Assembly (NCBI GenBank): GCA_028872915.1
Contig: JAGWNY010000005.1
Coordinates: 33,347 to 97,346, forward strand
Direction of reading: 5' to 3'
Source: Verrucomicrobiota bacterium
Lineage (GTDB): Bacteria; Verrucomicrobiota; Verrucomicrobiia; Limisphaerales; UBA11358
DNA: 64,000 nt
Under the pieces are notes generated by a model that saw only the letters and a program-made list of their open reading frames with translations, had not been told where the DNA came from and made no database searches. Positions within the stretch are counted from its first letter, which is position 1. Every line of letters starts with the position of its first letter. The position numbers and the translations under genes were made by a program. Below, piece after piece: positions 16,531 to 26,261 of this stretch.

Positions 16531-17544
16531 TCAGGCGGCACAGGCTGCGCTCTTGTCCCGCCTGGCGCAAGCCAAATCGTTTGCCTTGACGAATTGGGCG
16601 CCAATGGCTTGTTGATGGCGGCCCGGAACGCTGACCACCGACGGCGCCTTTCCGCGGCGGACGGCTTCACATGCCGCCACACAGGTCCATGCCGCCGAAG
16701 CGGTGAATGCCTCGCCAAAGATGGCCCGCGCCTGTTCGATGGAAAACAGGCCGCCGGGCGCGCACGCCGGCAATTGCGCCCGCATTTGGCGAACGGCCTC
16801 CGCCCGGTTTTGGCGTCCCGTGAACGAAAAGGCATCGGTGATACGGCCAAGCTCCGCCGCCGCGCCGGAAGCGGCGGTCTTTAAATAGATCGCGCCCGCG
16901 CCGGCGGCATGGACGGTTTCGTGAGCGAACAGGTCCAGGGCATCGGAAACGATCCAGTCGTTCTCCTCCGCGCCGACCACCACGCAGGCATTGACCCGTT
17001 CATCGGCGAGCCAATCCGCCGCCAGGGCAAGCCCCTGCAAAAAGGCGCCGCCATCGCCCACGAGAGTGTAGTTGAGGGCATCGGAATTGATGAATGACGC
17101 CAAATGACTGGCGGGGGAATTGAATACCGTTTCTGGAAACAGCAACGGGCTGGCGGTGGACGGATCGCGCAGAACTTCCTCGTAAAAGCGGCGGGAATAG
17201 GTCACGCCCCCGCTTAAAACGCAGACAACGACGCCCAGTTGAAGTTGGCCTGAGCGGATTTCCGCAGCGTCCGCTCCGATGGCTTCCAGGGCCGCGGCCA
17301 CGGTGTATTGCGCCACGGCCGTTGAGCGGCGCAACCGCGGGTGGGCCAAAAATTCCGGGCGCGTCGCCGGCGGCGGGACGTGACGCACCTTCAATTTCGA
17401 GTCCCAGCCCGGCCGCGCCAGTTCCTGGACGGGCAAGGGATGGTTCTCCCGCCACGCGCCGCACAATTTTTCGACACCCCAGCCCGCCGGCGAAACGGCG
17501 CCGGTTCCATGAACAAAAATTCCCGGCGCGCCATTCATTGCCAT
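16531..17544 (-). CDS. ketosynthase-like protein lacking the catalytic cysteine
   Basis: The product (337 residues from the ATG at 17544) has a thiolase-fold ketosynthase N-terminal domain: IFVHGTGAVSPAGWG at the start, a GVVVCVLSGGVTYSRRF strand-loop, and NACVVVGAEEND after the nucleophile region. The position aligned with the active Cys of the neighbouring ketosynthase is Gly163 in LVGDGGAFLQG. No NAHGTxT or GHxxGAAG histidine motif is present, and the protein is about 70 residues shorter than an active enzyme. It is therefore probably a non-catalytic partner, by analogy with chain-length factors that pair with active ketosynthases. Its start overlaps the stop of the active ketosynthase gene by 10 bases. 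Confidence 0.8.
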   Translation of the reverse strand: MAMNGAPGIFVHGTGAVSPAGWGVEKLCGAWRENHPLPVQELARPGWDSKLKVRHVPPPATRPEFLAHPRLRRSTAVAQYTVAAALEAIGADAAEIRSGQLQLGVVVCVLSGGVTYSRRFYEEVLRDPSTASPLLFPETVFNSPASHLASFINSDALNYTLVGDGGAFLQGLALAADWLADERVNACVVVGAEENDWIVSDALDLFAHETVHAAGAGAIYLKTAASGAAAELGRITDAFSFTGRQNRAEAVRQMRAQLPACAPGGLFSIEQARAIFGEAFTASAAWTCVAACEAVRRGKAPSVVSVPGRHQQAIGAQFVKANDLACARRDKSAACAA

Positions 17545-18770
17545 CGGCGGAAAATCAGGGTTGCATTCGCGCCGCCAAAGCCAAAGGAATTGGACATGGC
17601 CACCTGGAGCCTGCCGTCCCGCGGCTGGCGCACGATTTGGAAGCGGCAGGCGGCGTCCGCCTGCTCCAATGATGTCTGCGGCGGAAAAAATTGTTCGCGC
17701 AACGCCATCAGGCAAACGAGGGCTTCCACGGCGCCCGCTGCTCCCAGGAGATGGCCGATGGACGATTTGGTGGAGCTGACAGGCATTTTGGATGCCGTAG
17801 CGCCGGCCCAGCGATTGATGGCTGCCGCTTCGGTCGCGTCGTTTTGGGGCGTCGCCGTTCCATGGGCATTGATATAATCCACTTCTTCGGGCGTGATGCG
17901 CGCGCAAAGACAGGCGGCGTTCATGGCGGCCAGGGCGGCCCGGCCTTCCGGATGTGGCTGCGTCAGATGATGCGTATCGGTCGCGGCGCCGTATCCGATG
18001 ATTTCGCCCAGAATTTCGGCGCCGCGCCGGCGCGCGACATCCGCCGATTCGAGGGCCAGAACGGCGGCGCCTTCACCGAGGGTCAGCCCGTCACGGGCGG
18101 CATCGAAGGGGCGGCAGGGGGCCGCGGAAAGGGCCTGGAGGGAATCAAATCCTGCAAACGTCAACTGGCTGAGGGCATCGTAGCCTCCGGCCAGGACCCG
18201 TTCGGAGCGGCCGCGGCGGATCAAGTCGGACGCATGGCCGATGGCATTCGCGCCGGAGGCGCAGGCGTTGGAAATGATGGTAATGGGGCCGGAGAAGCCG
18301 AGGGCGCTGCAAACATCCAGGCCCTGCTGCTGGGCCTGATAATGGGTCACGCGCGAGGGCTGATGTCTTCTGGCGCGGGGAAATGCCAGGCCGTCGCGCA
18401 GGTAGGTTTCGCCCAGGGACATTTCGCCGCTGGTGGTTCCCACCACAACCGGCAAATCGTCTTGCGCCCGCCAGCCGCTTTGCGTCCACGCCTGGTGCGC
18501 GGCCAGCAGGAGCATTTTTGAAGCGCGCGCCAGGCGCTTTGCATGATTGGGCGAAAGGCTGGAAGGCGGAAGGCGCATGGGCAGGTCCGTTTCCGCGGCA
18601 ATTTTGGCGCGTTGCCGGGAGACATCGAATAATGTGACGGGCCTGAAGGCGGTTCGTCCGGCGCGAAAACCGGCGGCATTTGCCGCCCACCCGGCGCCGA
18701 GCGCCGTTACAATGCCCGCGCCGGTGACGACGACGCGGCGGCTTCCTGTTTGTGTCCGCGGAAAAAGCAC
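17535..18770 (-). CDS. beta-ketoacyl-ACP synthase (FabF/type II KS-like)
   Basis: This 411-residue condensing enzyme extends acyl-ACP by two carbons. It has the full Cys-His-His set: C170 in SNACASGANAIG, H303 in NAHGTATP and H340 in SSIGHLLGAAG, with the conserved Lys335. VVVTGAGIVTALGAG begins the protein and SNSFGFGGANA ends it. It sits directly upstream of the Cys-less partner and the ACP, and 13 bases after a radical SAM gene. This arrangement suggests a dedicated chain-elongation module rather than bulk fatty-acid synthesis. Confidence 0.92.
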   Translation of the reverse strand: MLFPRTQTGSRRVVVTGAGIVTALGAGWAANAAGFRAGRTAFRPVTLFDVSRQRAKIAAETDLPMRLPPSSLSPNHAKRLARASKMLLLAAHQAWTQSGWRAQDDLPVVVGTTSGEMSLGETYLRDGLAFPRARRHQPSRVTHYQAQQQGLDVCSALGFSGPITIISNACASGANAIGHASDLIRRGRSERVLAGGYDALSQLTFAGFDSLQALSAAPCRPFDAARDGLTLGEGAAVLALESADVARRRGAEILGEIIGYGAATDTHHLTQPHPEGRAALAAMNAACLCARITPEEVDYINAHGTATPQNDATEAAAINRWAGATASKMPVSSTKSSIGHLLGAAGAVEALVCLMALREQFFPPQTSLEQADAACRFQIVRQPRDGRLQVAMSNSFGFGGANATLIFRRWQ

Positions 18771-18783
18771 TTAGGCACGCGGC

Positions 18784-19893
18784 TTAAGCCGGAATCGTTT
18801 CGCGCGGCGCGGTCCGGCGCGCCCCGTCTTGCTTTTTTTCGCGGTAAAAGACAGACAGCCCGGTCGCCGCAGGGGCCAGATTTTCCGCCGCCACGGCTTC
18901 GAGCACGCGCGCCTCGGTCATGATGAAGCGGTCGCGTTTGTAAATGATGTAATCGCCGCGCCATTCATCGGGCGTCAGGTTGATGGTCACCAGGTTCGCG
19001 CCCGCGCGCAGCCCGCGCCGGTAACCGTCGCGCGCGGCGATGTTGAAGGCGCTGACCGCCGGAACCACCCAATCGGGCCGCATGAGGCGCAACGCCGCAA
19101 CGCAATTGAACGTCCAATCCGCATTCGCCAGCGGGGACGCGGCCAGCGGCGTCTTTTCGCCTGGAATGAACGGGCTGACGCTGCATCCCTCCAATGGAAG
19201 CGCCGACGCCAATTCAAAATTCTTCAACAAACTTTCCACGGTCTGTCCCGGCAGGCCGGCGATGAAGCCGGAACTGACGTTCCATCCTTTTTCGGCGAGC
19301 AGCCGGATGTGGGTGACGCGTTCATCGAGCGTGCCGGGCGCTTCCAACCATTCGTATTGCCTGGCGTCGGCGCACTCAAATTTCATGATGAAAATTTCGG
19401 CGCCGGCCGATTGCAGATCGTCATAAAGCCGCGCCGGGAGGGTGCCCAGGCAAACGCTGATGCCCAGCGCCGTTTCCCGCCGGAGGGTCTTGATGAGCGG
19501 GAGCGCAATTTCGCGGACGGCCACGGGGTCCTCGCCCGCCTGAATGTTGATGTCGGTAACGCTCGCCGGACAATGTTTAAGGATCATTTCTGCAAGCTGC
19601 TCATGCCGGGCGCGAAAGCGGGCGAGTTCCGCGTTGTCACGGCGCATGCCGCAATAATGGCAGTTTTCGCGGCAAAAATTGGAAATCTCGACGACCGCGC
19701 GCACAAAAACGCCGTTACCGAAATTCCGGCGGGTGGCCGCGGCGGCAAGTTCATGAAACGCCTCCTGTTGGGCGGACTGAAGGCCGAGATCGGCCCGCGA
19801 TGGAAAATAACCTTTTTTAACCGGCACGCTGAAATTTAATTTGCCCGCGCCATTTTCGCCAGCCCTTTTTCGCAGTTTGCAATGCTTCGTCAA
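18784..19893 (-). CDS. BioB/HydE-like radical SAM enzyme
   Basis: The protein belongs to the biotin-synthase-like radical SAM group. The cluster ligands are C74, C78 and C81 in NFCRENCHYCGMR, followed by the region DINIQAGEDP. Later segments GISVCLGTLP, FECADARQYEWL and SGFIAGLPGQTVESL are typical of the HydE/BioB barrel. Such enzymes cleave SAM to make a deoxyadenosyl radical for sulfur insertion or C-H chemistry; the substrate is unknown. No hydrogenase gene is present, which argues against plain HydE. The start is uncertain: TTG at 19893 gives 369 residues. GTG at 19827, preceded by TTAAAT 6 bases upstream, would give 347 residues. It lies between the two-component genes and the ketosynthases. 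Confidence 0.82.
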   Translation of the reverse strand: MTKHCKLRKRAGENGAGKLNFSVPVKKGYFPSRADLGLQSAQQEAFHELAAAATRRNFGNGVFVRAVVEISNFCRENCHYCGMRRDNAELARFRARHEQLAEMILKHCPASVTDINIQAGEDPVAVREIALPLIKTLRRETALGISVCLGTLPARLYDDLQSAGAEIFIMKFECADARQYEWLEAPGTLDERVTHIRLLAEKGWNVSSGFIAGLPGQTVESLLKNFELASALPLEGCSVSPFIPGEKTPLAASPLANADWTFNCVAALRLMRPDWVVPAVSAFNIAARDGYRRGLRAGANLVTINLTPDEWRGDYIIYKRDRFIMTEARVLEAVAAENLAPAATGLSVFYREKKQDGARRTAPRETIPA

Positions 19894-19911
19894 ATAGCCG
19901 TCGAAACGGTT

Positions 19912-21486
19912 TCACCCGCCGTTTGCGGAGATGACGCGATGGACCATTTGAAGGAGATTTTCGCTGGTAAAAGGTTTGAGGATGAATCCGGCGATTGGCA
20001 GGTCGGGCGGCAATTCGGCGACCTCTCTCTCCGAACCGCTGGAAAGAACGATCTTGAGATCGGGCCGGATGTTGCGAAGGGCGTTGATGGTTGCCCGCCC
20101 ATCAAAGAACGGCATGGCCAGGTCGGTGATCACCAGGTGCGTCTCGTGCGGCTGTTGAGAAAACACGCGGACGCCTTCCGCGCCGCCGACGGCGGTCTGA
20201 ACCTTGTAGCCGCAATTTTCCAGCGCGGCGCGGGTGATGGCCAGGACGCTTTCCTCATCGTCAATGACCAAAATGCGTTCTCCATGGCCGGCGGGCAGGA
20301 TGGTTTTTGCCGGCGCGGGAGTTTCCGGAACCTGTTCGCAGGCCGGCAGGTGAACTTCAAAGCGCGCGCCTTCGCCCGGCCGGCTCCGCACGGTCATGAA
20401 GCCGCCATGGCCGCGGACAATGTCCAAGGAAGTGGACAGGCCCAGCCCGGTGCCCTTGTCGCCTTTGGTCGAGAAAAACGGCTCGAAAATCTTTTCCGCG
20501 AGGTCCGCCGGAATGCCGGTTCCGGTGTCCGCGACGGTGATGCGCAGATATTTTCCCGGGCCGAGGGCGCGCAACGCCGCGGCTTCGGCGGTGAGGGTTG
20601 TGTTTTCGGCCGATAAGGTCAGCGTGCCTCCCGCCGGCATGGCATCGCGGGCGTTGACGCATAAATTGAGCAGCACTTGATGGAGTTGGGTCGGGATGGC
20701 GAGGACCGGCCACGCCGACCGGTCAAATTGCGTCCGGCATTGGATGTTTTTCGGAAAGATCTCGGTTACCATCCGGGACATCTCGCCGAGGAGTTGCACA
20801 GGGTGGACGACGGTTTTGCCGGATTCTCCGCCGCGCGCAAACAAGAGCATTTGCCTGACCATCTCGGCGCTCCGCCGCGCGCTGGCTTCCATTGTATTGA
20901 GCATTCCCTGGGTCTCCGGCGGCAGCTTCTCGATCTTGAGGATTTCGAGGCCGACAATGATGGGCACGAGCGCGTTGTTTAAATCGTGGGCGATACCGCC
21001 GACCAGGGCGCCGAGGCTTTCCAATCGTTGGGCGCGAAGAAATTGTTCGTGAAGCTGGCGCAGGTCCTGTTGCAGGCGATCCAATTCAGCCCGCTCGCGC
21101 GCCCGGCGCATGGCGTTGGAAACGGCGGCAGCCAGCCGCCGCGGCCGCGCCTTGAGCAGATAGTCCCAGGCGCCGTTTTTGAGCATTTCCACCGCGGCTT
21201 CCTCTCCAATCGTGCCGGAAAAGAAGATGAAGGGCGTTTGAGGGCACAATTTGCGCGCGACCTTCAACGCCGCCAGTCCGTCGTAAGAAGGGAGTGAAAA
21301 ATCGGAAATGATGACGTCCGAAGCCCCTTGTTTCAGCTCCGATTCAAATTCAGAGCCGGATTTGACGGCAGTCACGTCGCATTCCAAGCCCTGGTCCCGC
21401 AGCATTTCCCGCACAAGAATCTGGTCGTTTTCATTATCCTCCAGATGGAGGACTCGAACGCGAAACTTGGGCGAATCGGCGGACAT
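19912..21486 (-). CDS. hybrid histidine kinase (REC-HisKA-HATPase-REC)
   Basis: This is a 524-residue soluble protein. Domain order is a receiver (residues ~8-125, phospho-acceptor Asp in [14 protein letters not shown]), then a dimerisation/phospho-His helix ([14 protein letters not shown]). The ATPase domain follows ([39 protein letters not shown]), and a second receiver ends it ([28 protein letters not shown]). It has no membrane segment, so it likely receives its input by phosphotransfer from the upstream regulator or kinase. It is separated from the upstream response regulator by 4 bases. Confidence 0.95.
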   Translation of the reverse strand: MSADSPKFRVRVLHLEDNENDQILVREMLRDQGLECDVTAVKSGSEFESELKQGASDVIISDFSLPSYDGLAALKVARKLCPQTPFIFFSGTIGEEAAVEMLKNGAWDYLLKARPRRLAAAVSNAMRRARERAELDRLQQDLRQLHEQFLRAQRLESLGALVGGIAHDLNNALVPIIVGLEILKIEKLPPETQGMLNTMEASARRSAEMVRQMLLFARGGESGKTVVHPVQLLGEMSRMVTEIFPKNIQCRTQFDRSAWPVLAIPTQLHQVLLNLCVNARDAMPAGGTLTLSAENTTLTAEAAALRALGPGKYLRITVADTGTGIPADLAEKIFEPFFSTKGDKGTGLGLSTSLDIVRGHGGFMTVRSRPGEGARFEVHLPACEQVPETPAPAKTILPAGHGERILVIDDEESVLAITRAALENCGYKVQTAVGGAEGVRVFSQQPHETHLVITDLAMPFFDGRATINALRNIRPDLKIVLSSGSEREVAELPPDLPIAGFILKPFTSENLLQMVHRVISANGG

Positions 21487-21490
21487 GGTA

Positions 21491-21946
21491 TCACCCGCTG
21501 CGTTTCATGGTGCCCGGCGGCGGTTCGTTGATGACGGCCCAGAAATAGCCGATTTGCTTGATGGCCTCGACGAATTTCTGGAAGTCCACCGGCTTGACGA
21601 CGTAGGCATTGACGCCGAGTTGATAACTCTTGACGAGGTCCTGCTCTTCGCGGGACGAGGTGACCATGACCACGGGCACGTGCTTCAGGGTTTCGTCGCC
21701 GCGCATGGCGCGGAGGACCTCCAAGCCGTCCACCTTGGGCATTTTAAGGTCGAGCAGCACGACGACGGGAAGGCCGTTGCCGTGGCCGGAGTATTTTTCG
21801 CGCTGATACAAATAATCGAGCGCCTCGGCGCCGTCGCGCACGGCGACCACCTCGTTGGCGAGGTTGTTTTCCCCCAGCGCGGCCAGGGTGAGTTCGATGT
21901 CCCGCTCGTTGTCTTCAGCCAGCAAGATGCGTTTCAATGGCGCCAT
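21491..21946 (-). CDS. single-domain response regulator (Rcp1-like)
   Basis: The 151-residue protein is a stand-alone receiver domain: ILLAEDNERDIELT with the acidic pocket, phospho-acceptor Asp in VVVLLDLKMPKVDG, and the conserved Lys in YVVKPVDF. It lacks a DNA-binding domain, so it relays phosphate or binds a partner. Rcp1-like regulators commonly follow PAS/phytochrome-type kinases, as here. The ATG at 21946 lies inside the 3' end of the upstream kinase gene (32-base overlap), which suggests translational coupling. Confidence 0.92.
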   Translation of the reverse strand: MAPLKRILLAEDNERDIELTLAALGENNLANEVVAVRDGAEALDYLYQREKYSGHGNGLPVVVLLDLKMPKVDGLEVLRAMRGDETLKHVPVVMVTSSREEQDLVKSYQLGVNAYVVKPVDFQKFVEAIKQIGYFWAVINEPPPGTMKRSG

Positions 21947-24089
21947 GATTGTGTCCTTTCGTTTCGGTTGATGGTTGCGGTTTGGGGAGTGAAAAGAAAA
22001 ACGTCGCGCCGCGATCCACCGCGGCCTCGGCCCACACCCGGCCCCCGTGCCGGTGAATGATGCGCTGCACGTTGGCCAGGCCGATGCCGGTGCCCTCGAA
22101 TTCGTCGGAGCGATGCAGGCGCTGGAAAACGCCGAAAAGCTTGTGCGCATATTGCATGTCGAACCCCACGCCGTTGTCGCGCACGCGGAAGACCCATTCG
22201 GTATCGCGCTCCTCGCAACGGATTTCAATTTCCGCCGGGTCGCGGGGGCGCGTGTATTTGACGGCGTTGCCAATCAAGTTCGCCCATACCTGGCGGAGCA
22301 TCGCCAAATCCGCCTCGACCTTAGGCAATTCGCCCAGGTTCCAGACAATACGCCGGTTCCCGATTTCGCCCTGCAACGAATCAATGATTTCCTGGATCAT
22401 CGCCCCCGGGATCACCGGGGTGCGCCGCAACTCGGCCCGGCCCATGCGCGAGAAGATCAAAAGGTCATCAATCAACGCGCCCATCCGTTGCGCGGCATCG
22501 GCGATAATGTCCAGGTAACGGCGGCTGGCCTCGTCCATGTTTCCGTTCACCTGTTTGTTGAGCAACCTGACAAAGCCGCCAATGTGCCGCAGCGGCGCGC
22601 GCAGATCGTGCGAGACGGAGTAGGAAAACGCCTCCAACTCCTTGTTCGCCGCCTCCAACTGGCGGCTGTGCCGCTGCAACGACTCATTCAGCGTCAAAAT
22701 TTGCGCCTGGACCTTCGCTTCCTCCGTGATGTCCCGCGCCGTTCCATAAATCAATTGCCGCTCCATGTCCGGCCGCGCACTCCATGCAAAGCGGCGCCAT
22801 GCGCCATCCCGGCAAAGACACCGGTTTTCCATCCGGATCGTCTCGCCGCCCGCCATCATTTTTTGCGTTTCGATATGAGTGACGGCGCGGTCATCCGGAT
22901 GCACAAATTCGATGAACGGTTTGTCCAGCAATTCTTCGCGGGAAAATCCCAGCGTCTGTTCCCAGGCTGGATTGACGGACTTGAACCATCCGTCAAAACC
23001 GGCCACGCACATCATGTCGCGCGATAGCTCAAAAAACCGGTCGCGTTCCTCGCGGACGGCCTCCGCCCGTTTCTGTTCGGTCAGGTCGCGCGTGACCTTC
23101 GCGAAACCGATGAGGCTTCCATCTTCATGCCGCATGGCCGTAATCACGGCGTGCGCCCAGAACCGCGAACCGTTCTTGCGGACCCGCCAGCCCTCATGTT
23201 CGCAACGCCCCTCGTCCCGCGCCTGCTGCAAGGCCTTTTCCGGAATCCCCCGGCGGGCAATCGCTTCGGGGTAAAAAATGGAAAAATGTTTCCCGACGAT
23301 TTCTTCCGTCTTATAGCCCTTGATCCGCTCCGCCCCTATGTTCCAACTGGCGACCCGGCCCCCGGCGTCCAGCATAAAAATGGCGTAATCCCGGATGATT
23401 TGGACGGTCAGTCGCGCGCGTTCTTCGCTCTGTCTGAGCGCTTTTTCCGTCCGCCGGCGTTCATCCAGGTCCCGGTGGATGAAAATAAGCGACACCCAAC
23501 CCAGCGCCACCGCCAGCACGGCCGCCGCCACGATGAATGTCCCGGTCAATTCCGCATCCGTGTCCAGTCTCTGTTGCCGCTCCTGAAGCAACCGCGTTTC
23601 CACACTCTCCATTTGCGTTAATCGCAGCGAAATGCCCTGGAACAAGTTGGCGCCTTGCTCTGTTGCCGTGGCATCCTCGGAAATCCACCCCCGCCGGGGC
23701 GGCAATGTCGTCTGCTGCGTTACGAAAGACAGCCATTGCGACACGAGCGGTTTCAGGTCATTTAGTCGTTGCTGCTGCCCGCGGTTGTCCTGGATCCAAT
23801 GCCCCAATTGTTTCAACCAGGCTGTCGCCGACGCCCGGTCGTCATCGGAGGCTTTTTCAAAATTTGTGTCGCCCGTGAAGAGATAGTTCCGCTGGTCGGT
23901 TTGCGCTTTCACCAACAACAGCCGCCCGCGCTGCAACGATTCCATGACCTGATACGTATGGGTCACCCATTGTTGTTGCGCCACGGAACTTCGCAGGGTC
24001 TGGCTCGACAACCACGCGACACCCGCCAGCGCGACCGCCAGGACCACAAATCCCGCAATAATCTTTCTCTCCGCGGAAGTCTTTTTCAT
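21915..24089 (-). CDS. membrane sensor histidine kinase (CHASE3-PAS-PAS-HisKA-HATPase)
   Basis: From the ATG at 24089 the protein has 724 residues. Two membrane helices (near residues 8-28 and 185-207) flank an external CHASE3-like helical region containing LVKAQTDQRNYLFTGD. Two PAS domains follow (DYAIFMLDAGGRVASWNIGA; FDGWFKSVNPAWEQTLGFSR), then HisKA with SVSHDLRAPLRHIGGF and a HATPase with GNAVKYT, RDNGVGFDM and GTGIGLANVQRI. It is a typical membrane sensor that phosphorylates the regulator next to it; the signal is unknown. A GTG 9 bases upstream is an alternative start. It heads a seven-gene run ending with the ACP. Confidence 0.93.
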   Translation of the reverse strand: MKKTSAERKIIAGFVVLAVALAGVAWLSSQTLRSSVAQQQWVTHTYQVMESLQRGRLLLVKAQTDQRNYLFTGDTNFEKASDDDRASATAWLKQLGHWIQDNRGQQQRLNDLKPLVSQWLSFVTQQTTLPPRRGWISEDATATEQGANLFQGISLRLTQMESVETRLLQERQQRLDTDAELTGTFIVAAAVLAVALGWVSLIFIHRDLDERRRTEKALRQSEERARLTVQIIRDYAIFMLDAGGRVASWNIGAERIKGYKTEEIVGKHFSIFYPEAIARRGIPEKALQQARDEGRCEHEGWRVRKNGSRFWAHAVITAMRHEDGSLIGFAKVTRDLTEQKRAEAVREERDRFFELSRDMMCVAGFDGWFKSVNPAWEQTLGFSREELLDKPFIEFVHPDDRAVTHIETQKMMAGGETIRMENRCLCRDGAWRRFAWSARPDMERQLIYGTARDITEEAKVQAQILTLNESLQRHSRQLEAANKELEAFSYSVSHDLRAPLRHIGGFVRLLNKQVNGNMDEASRRYLDIIADAAQRMGALIDDLLIFSRMGRAELRRTPVIPGAMIQEIIDSLQGEIGNRRIVWNLGELPKVEADLAMLRQVWANLIGNAVKYTRPRDPAEIEIRCEERDTEWVFRVRDNGVGFDMQYAHKLFGVFQRLHRSDEFEGTGIGLANVQRIIHRHGGRVWAEAAVDRGATFFFSLPKPQPSTETKGHNHGAIETHLAG

Positions 24090-24428
24090 ATACGCCACGC
24101 GCGAGTTCGAGTCGCAAATATGCCGACTCCTTGGTGTGAACGGTCAAACATACGCCTGATAGCGTAAAGAAGCAAATTCGATGCCGGAAATCCGTCGGGC
24201 ACCCTTGTCTCATTCATGCCCCGGCGGCTGGCAGTGTTTTGCGGGTCGGCTCTCCGTGCCTCGGAGGTGAAGTTCGCGTTTATTGGCGTCCATTCGCTGT
24301 TGAGCCTGCGTTCCATCCGCGGCTAAAAACAAAAAACTAATTGTTTGAAACAACCTCTTTTTCCCGTCACAATGCCCGTTCGTTTTGGCGGGAAGGCCGC
24401 TTCCACCCGTCCACCGCACGATTTTGAA
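24090..24428. other. divergent intergenic region between the sensor kinase and aspS
   Basis: No gene is seen here. The half nearest aspS (about 24239-24335) holds a wording, with TTGGCGTCCATTCGC followed by CCGCGGCTAAAAAC, that resembles other intergenic stretches of this window (see findings). I could not identify a convincing promoter for either gene. Confidence 0.35.
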
Positions 24429-26225
24429 ATGAAACGAACGCATCATTGCAACGAGTTGCGCCCGGCCCACGTTGGGCAGACGGTGACCTTGTCCGGTTGG
24501 GTGCATTCGCGCCGCGACCTCGGCGGCGTCATCTTCATTGATATCCGCGACCGCGAAGGCCGCACGCAGACGGTTTTTGACCCGTCGGATTTACCAGCCG
24601 ACTTGTTCGCCCGGGCGGAGAAATTGCGAAGCGAATGCGTGGTGAGCGTGACCGGGAAAGTGCGCGGCCGTCCCGACGGCACAAACAATGCGAAAATTGC
24701 CACCGGCGAAGTGGAGGTGGCGGTAACGGCGCTGGAAGTGCTGAACATGGCGGACGTGTTGCCCTTTCCAGTGGACGATCCGGAGGTGGCGGCCAAGGTG
24801 AACGAAGAGTTGCGGTTGAAATATCGGTATCTGGATTTGAGGCGGCCGGAAATGGCGCGCAATCTGCGCCTGCGAAGCAAGGCCGCCATTGCCACGCGGC
24901 AGTTCATGGACGAGCAGGGATTTCTGGAGGTCGAAACGCCCATCCTCTTCAAATCCACGCCCGAAGGCGCGCGCGAATTCCTGGTGCCCAACCGGCGCGA
25001 GCCGGGCACGTTTTACGCCCTGCCGCAGTCGCCGCAGCAGTTCAAACAGATTTTAATGGTCGGCGGCGTGGAACGTTATTATCAACTGGCCCGCTGTTTC
25101 CGCGACGAAGACCAGCGGGCCGACCGCCAGCTTGAATTTACGCAGGTGGACATCGAAATGTCGTTCATCGAGCGGGAGGACATTTACGCGCTGATCGAAG
25201 GATTGTTGAAACGCGTGTGGAAGGCCACGTTGAACGCGGACGTTCCGATTCCTTTCAAGCGGCTTCGATTTGAAGAAGCGCTCAACCGCTACGGCGCCGA
25301 CAAGCCGGAAACGCGCTTTGAAATGCAACTGGCCGACTTCACCGGGGAATTTCGCTCCAGCGCATTCAAAGTCTTTAGCGGCGCGGTTGCCTCCGGCGGG
25401 GTTGTCAAGGCTCTGAACGCCAAGGGACTCGCCGGCGCCACCCAGGGGCAGATTGAGACCATGACCGAGTATGCCAGGAGTTTTGGCGCGAAAGGTTTGG
25501 CGTATATCAAGGTGGAAAATGGCGAATGGAAATCGCCCATCGTGAAGTTCTTCAACGACGCCGAAAAACAGGCGCTGATCGCCAAACTCGGAATCGAAGA
25601 AGGCGATCTGATTTTGTTCGCCGCGGATCAATGGCTCAATGCCTGCGAAATCCTGGGCAAAATCCGGCTCTATTGCGCGGAAGTCCTGCAATCGCAGGGA
25701 AAACTCACCATTGACCCGAACCGGTTTGATTTTCTCTGGGTGGTGGATTTTCCGCTGTTGAGCTTCGACAAGGAGCAAAACCGCTGGTATTCGAGCCATC
25801 ATCCGTTCACGGCGCCGGTGGCCGAAGACGTGCCGCTGCTGAAAACCGAGCCAAAAAAAGTCCGCGGCCAGCACTACGACGTGGTGGTCAACGGCGTCGA
25901 ATTGGGCGGCGGCTCCATTCGTATCCATCAGCCGGACGTGCAAAAGACGATTTTCGAGGACGTGCTGCAAATTCCGCCCGAAGAAACCAAACTGCGGTTT
26001 GGCTATATGCTCGAAGCCTTCCGCCATGGCGCGCCGCCGCATGGCGGCATTGCACTGGGCTTTGACCGGCTCTGCGCCATTTTGAGCGGCACACCGAGCA
26101 TCCGCGACGTGATCGCCTTTCCCAAGACCGCCAAGGGCGTGGATTTGATGACCGATGCGCCCGCGCCCGCTTCGGCGCGGCAATTGCGGGAGTTGCATAT
26201 AAAATCCTCGGACGGGAAATCTTGA
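24429..26225 (+). CDS. aspS: aspartyl-tRNA synthetase
   Basis: This 598-residue class II synthetase charges tRNA-Asp. It has the N-terminal OB-fold anticodon domain (VTLSGWVHSRRDLGGVIFI) and class II motif 2 (YYQLARCFRDEDQRADRQLEFTQ). The bacterial GAD insertion is in the middle, and motif 3 lies near the C-terminus (GGIALGFDRLCAIL). Length and the GAD insertion mark it as the bacterial type, which in organisms without AsnRS may also charge tRNA-Asn. The open frame begins at 24345, but the ATG at 24429 matches the family start. Confidence 0.97.
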   Translation: MKRTHHCNELRPAHVGQTVTLSGWVHSRRDLGGVIFIDIRDREGRTQTVFDPSDLPADLFARAEKLRSECVVSVTGKVRGRPDGTNNAKIATGEVEVAVTALEVLNMADVLPFPVDDPEVAAKVNEELRLKYRYLDLRRPEMARNLRLRSKAAIATRQFMDEQGFLEVETPILFKSTPEGAREFLVPNRREPGTFYALPQSPQQFKQILMVGGVERYYQLARCFRDEDQRADRQLEFTQVDIEMSFIEREDIYALIEGLLKRVWKATLNADVPIPFKRLRFEEALNRYGADKPETRFEMQLADFTGEFRSSAFKVFSGAVASGGVVKALNAKGLAGATQGQIETMTEYARSFGAKGLAYIKVENGEWKSPIVKFFNDAEKQALIAKLGIEEGDLILFAADQWLNACEILGKIRLYCAEVLQSQGKLTIDPNRFDFLWVVDFPLLSFDKEQNRWYSSHHPFTAPVAEDVPLLKTEPKKVRGQHYDVVVNGVELGGGSIRIHQPDVQKTIFEDVLQIPPEETKLRFGYMLEAFRHGAPPHGGIALGFDRLCAILSGTPSIRDVIAFPKTAKGVDLMTDAPAPASARQLRELHIKSSDGKS

Positions 26226-26250
26226 ATATGGGGCGCGCCGGGGATAAATT
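26222..26250 (+). promoter_or_regulatory. promoter of the sulfite reductase gene
   Basis: TTGAAT (26222-26227) and TAAATT (26245-26250) are 17 bases apart, and the ATG at 26262 follows 11 bases after the -10, giving a leader of only a few bases. The -35 overlaps the aspS stop region. Confidence 0.5.
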
Positions 26251-26261
26251 ATGCGTTCCTT

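Noticed and set aside
19827..19893. GTG at 19827 as the definite start of the radical SAM gene
   Set aside because: The TTAAAT-6-GTG geometry is suggestive but its -35 (CTGGCG) is poor, and the gene lies inside a tight run, so the longer TTG frame is kept with a note.
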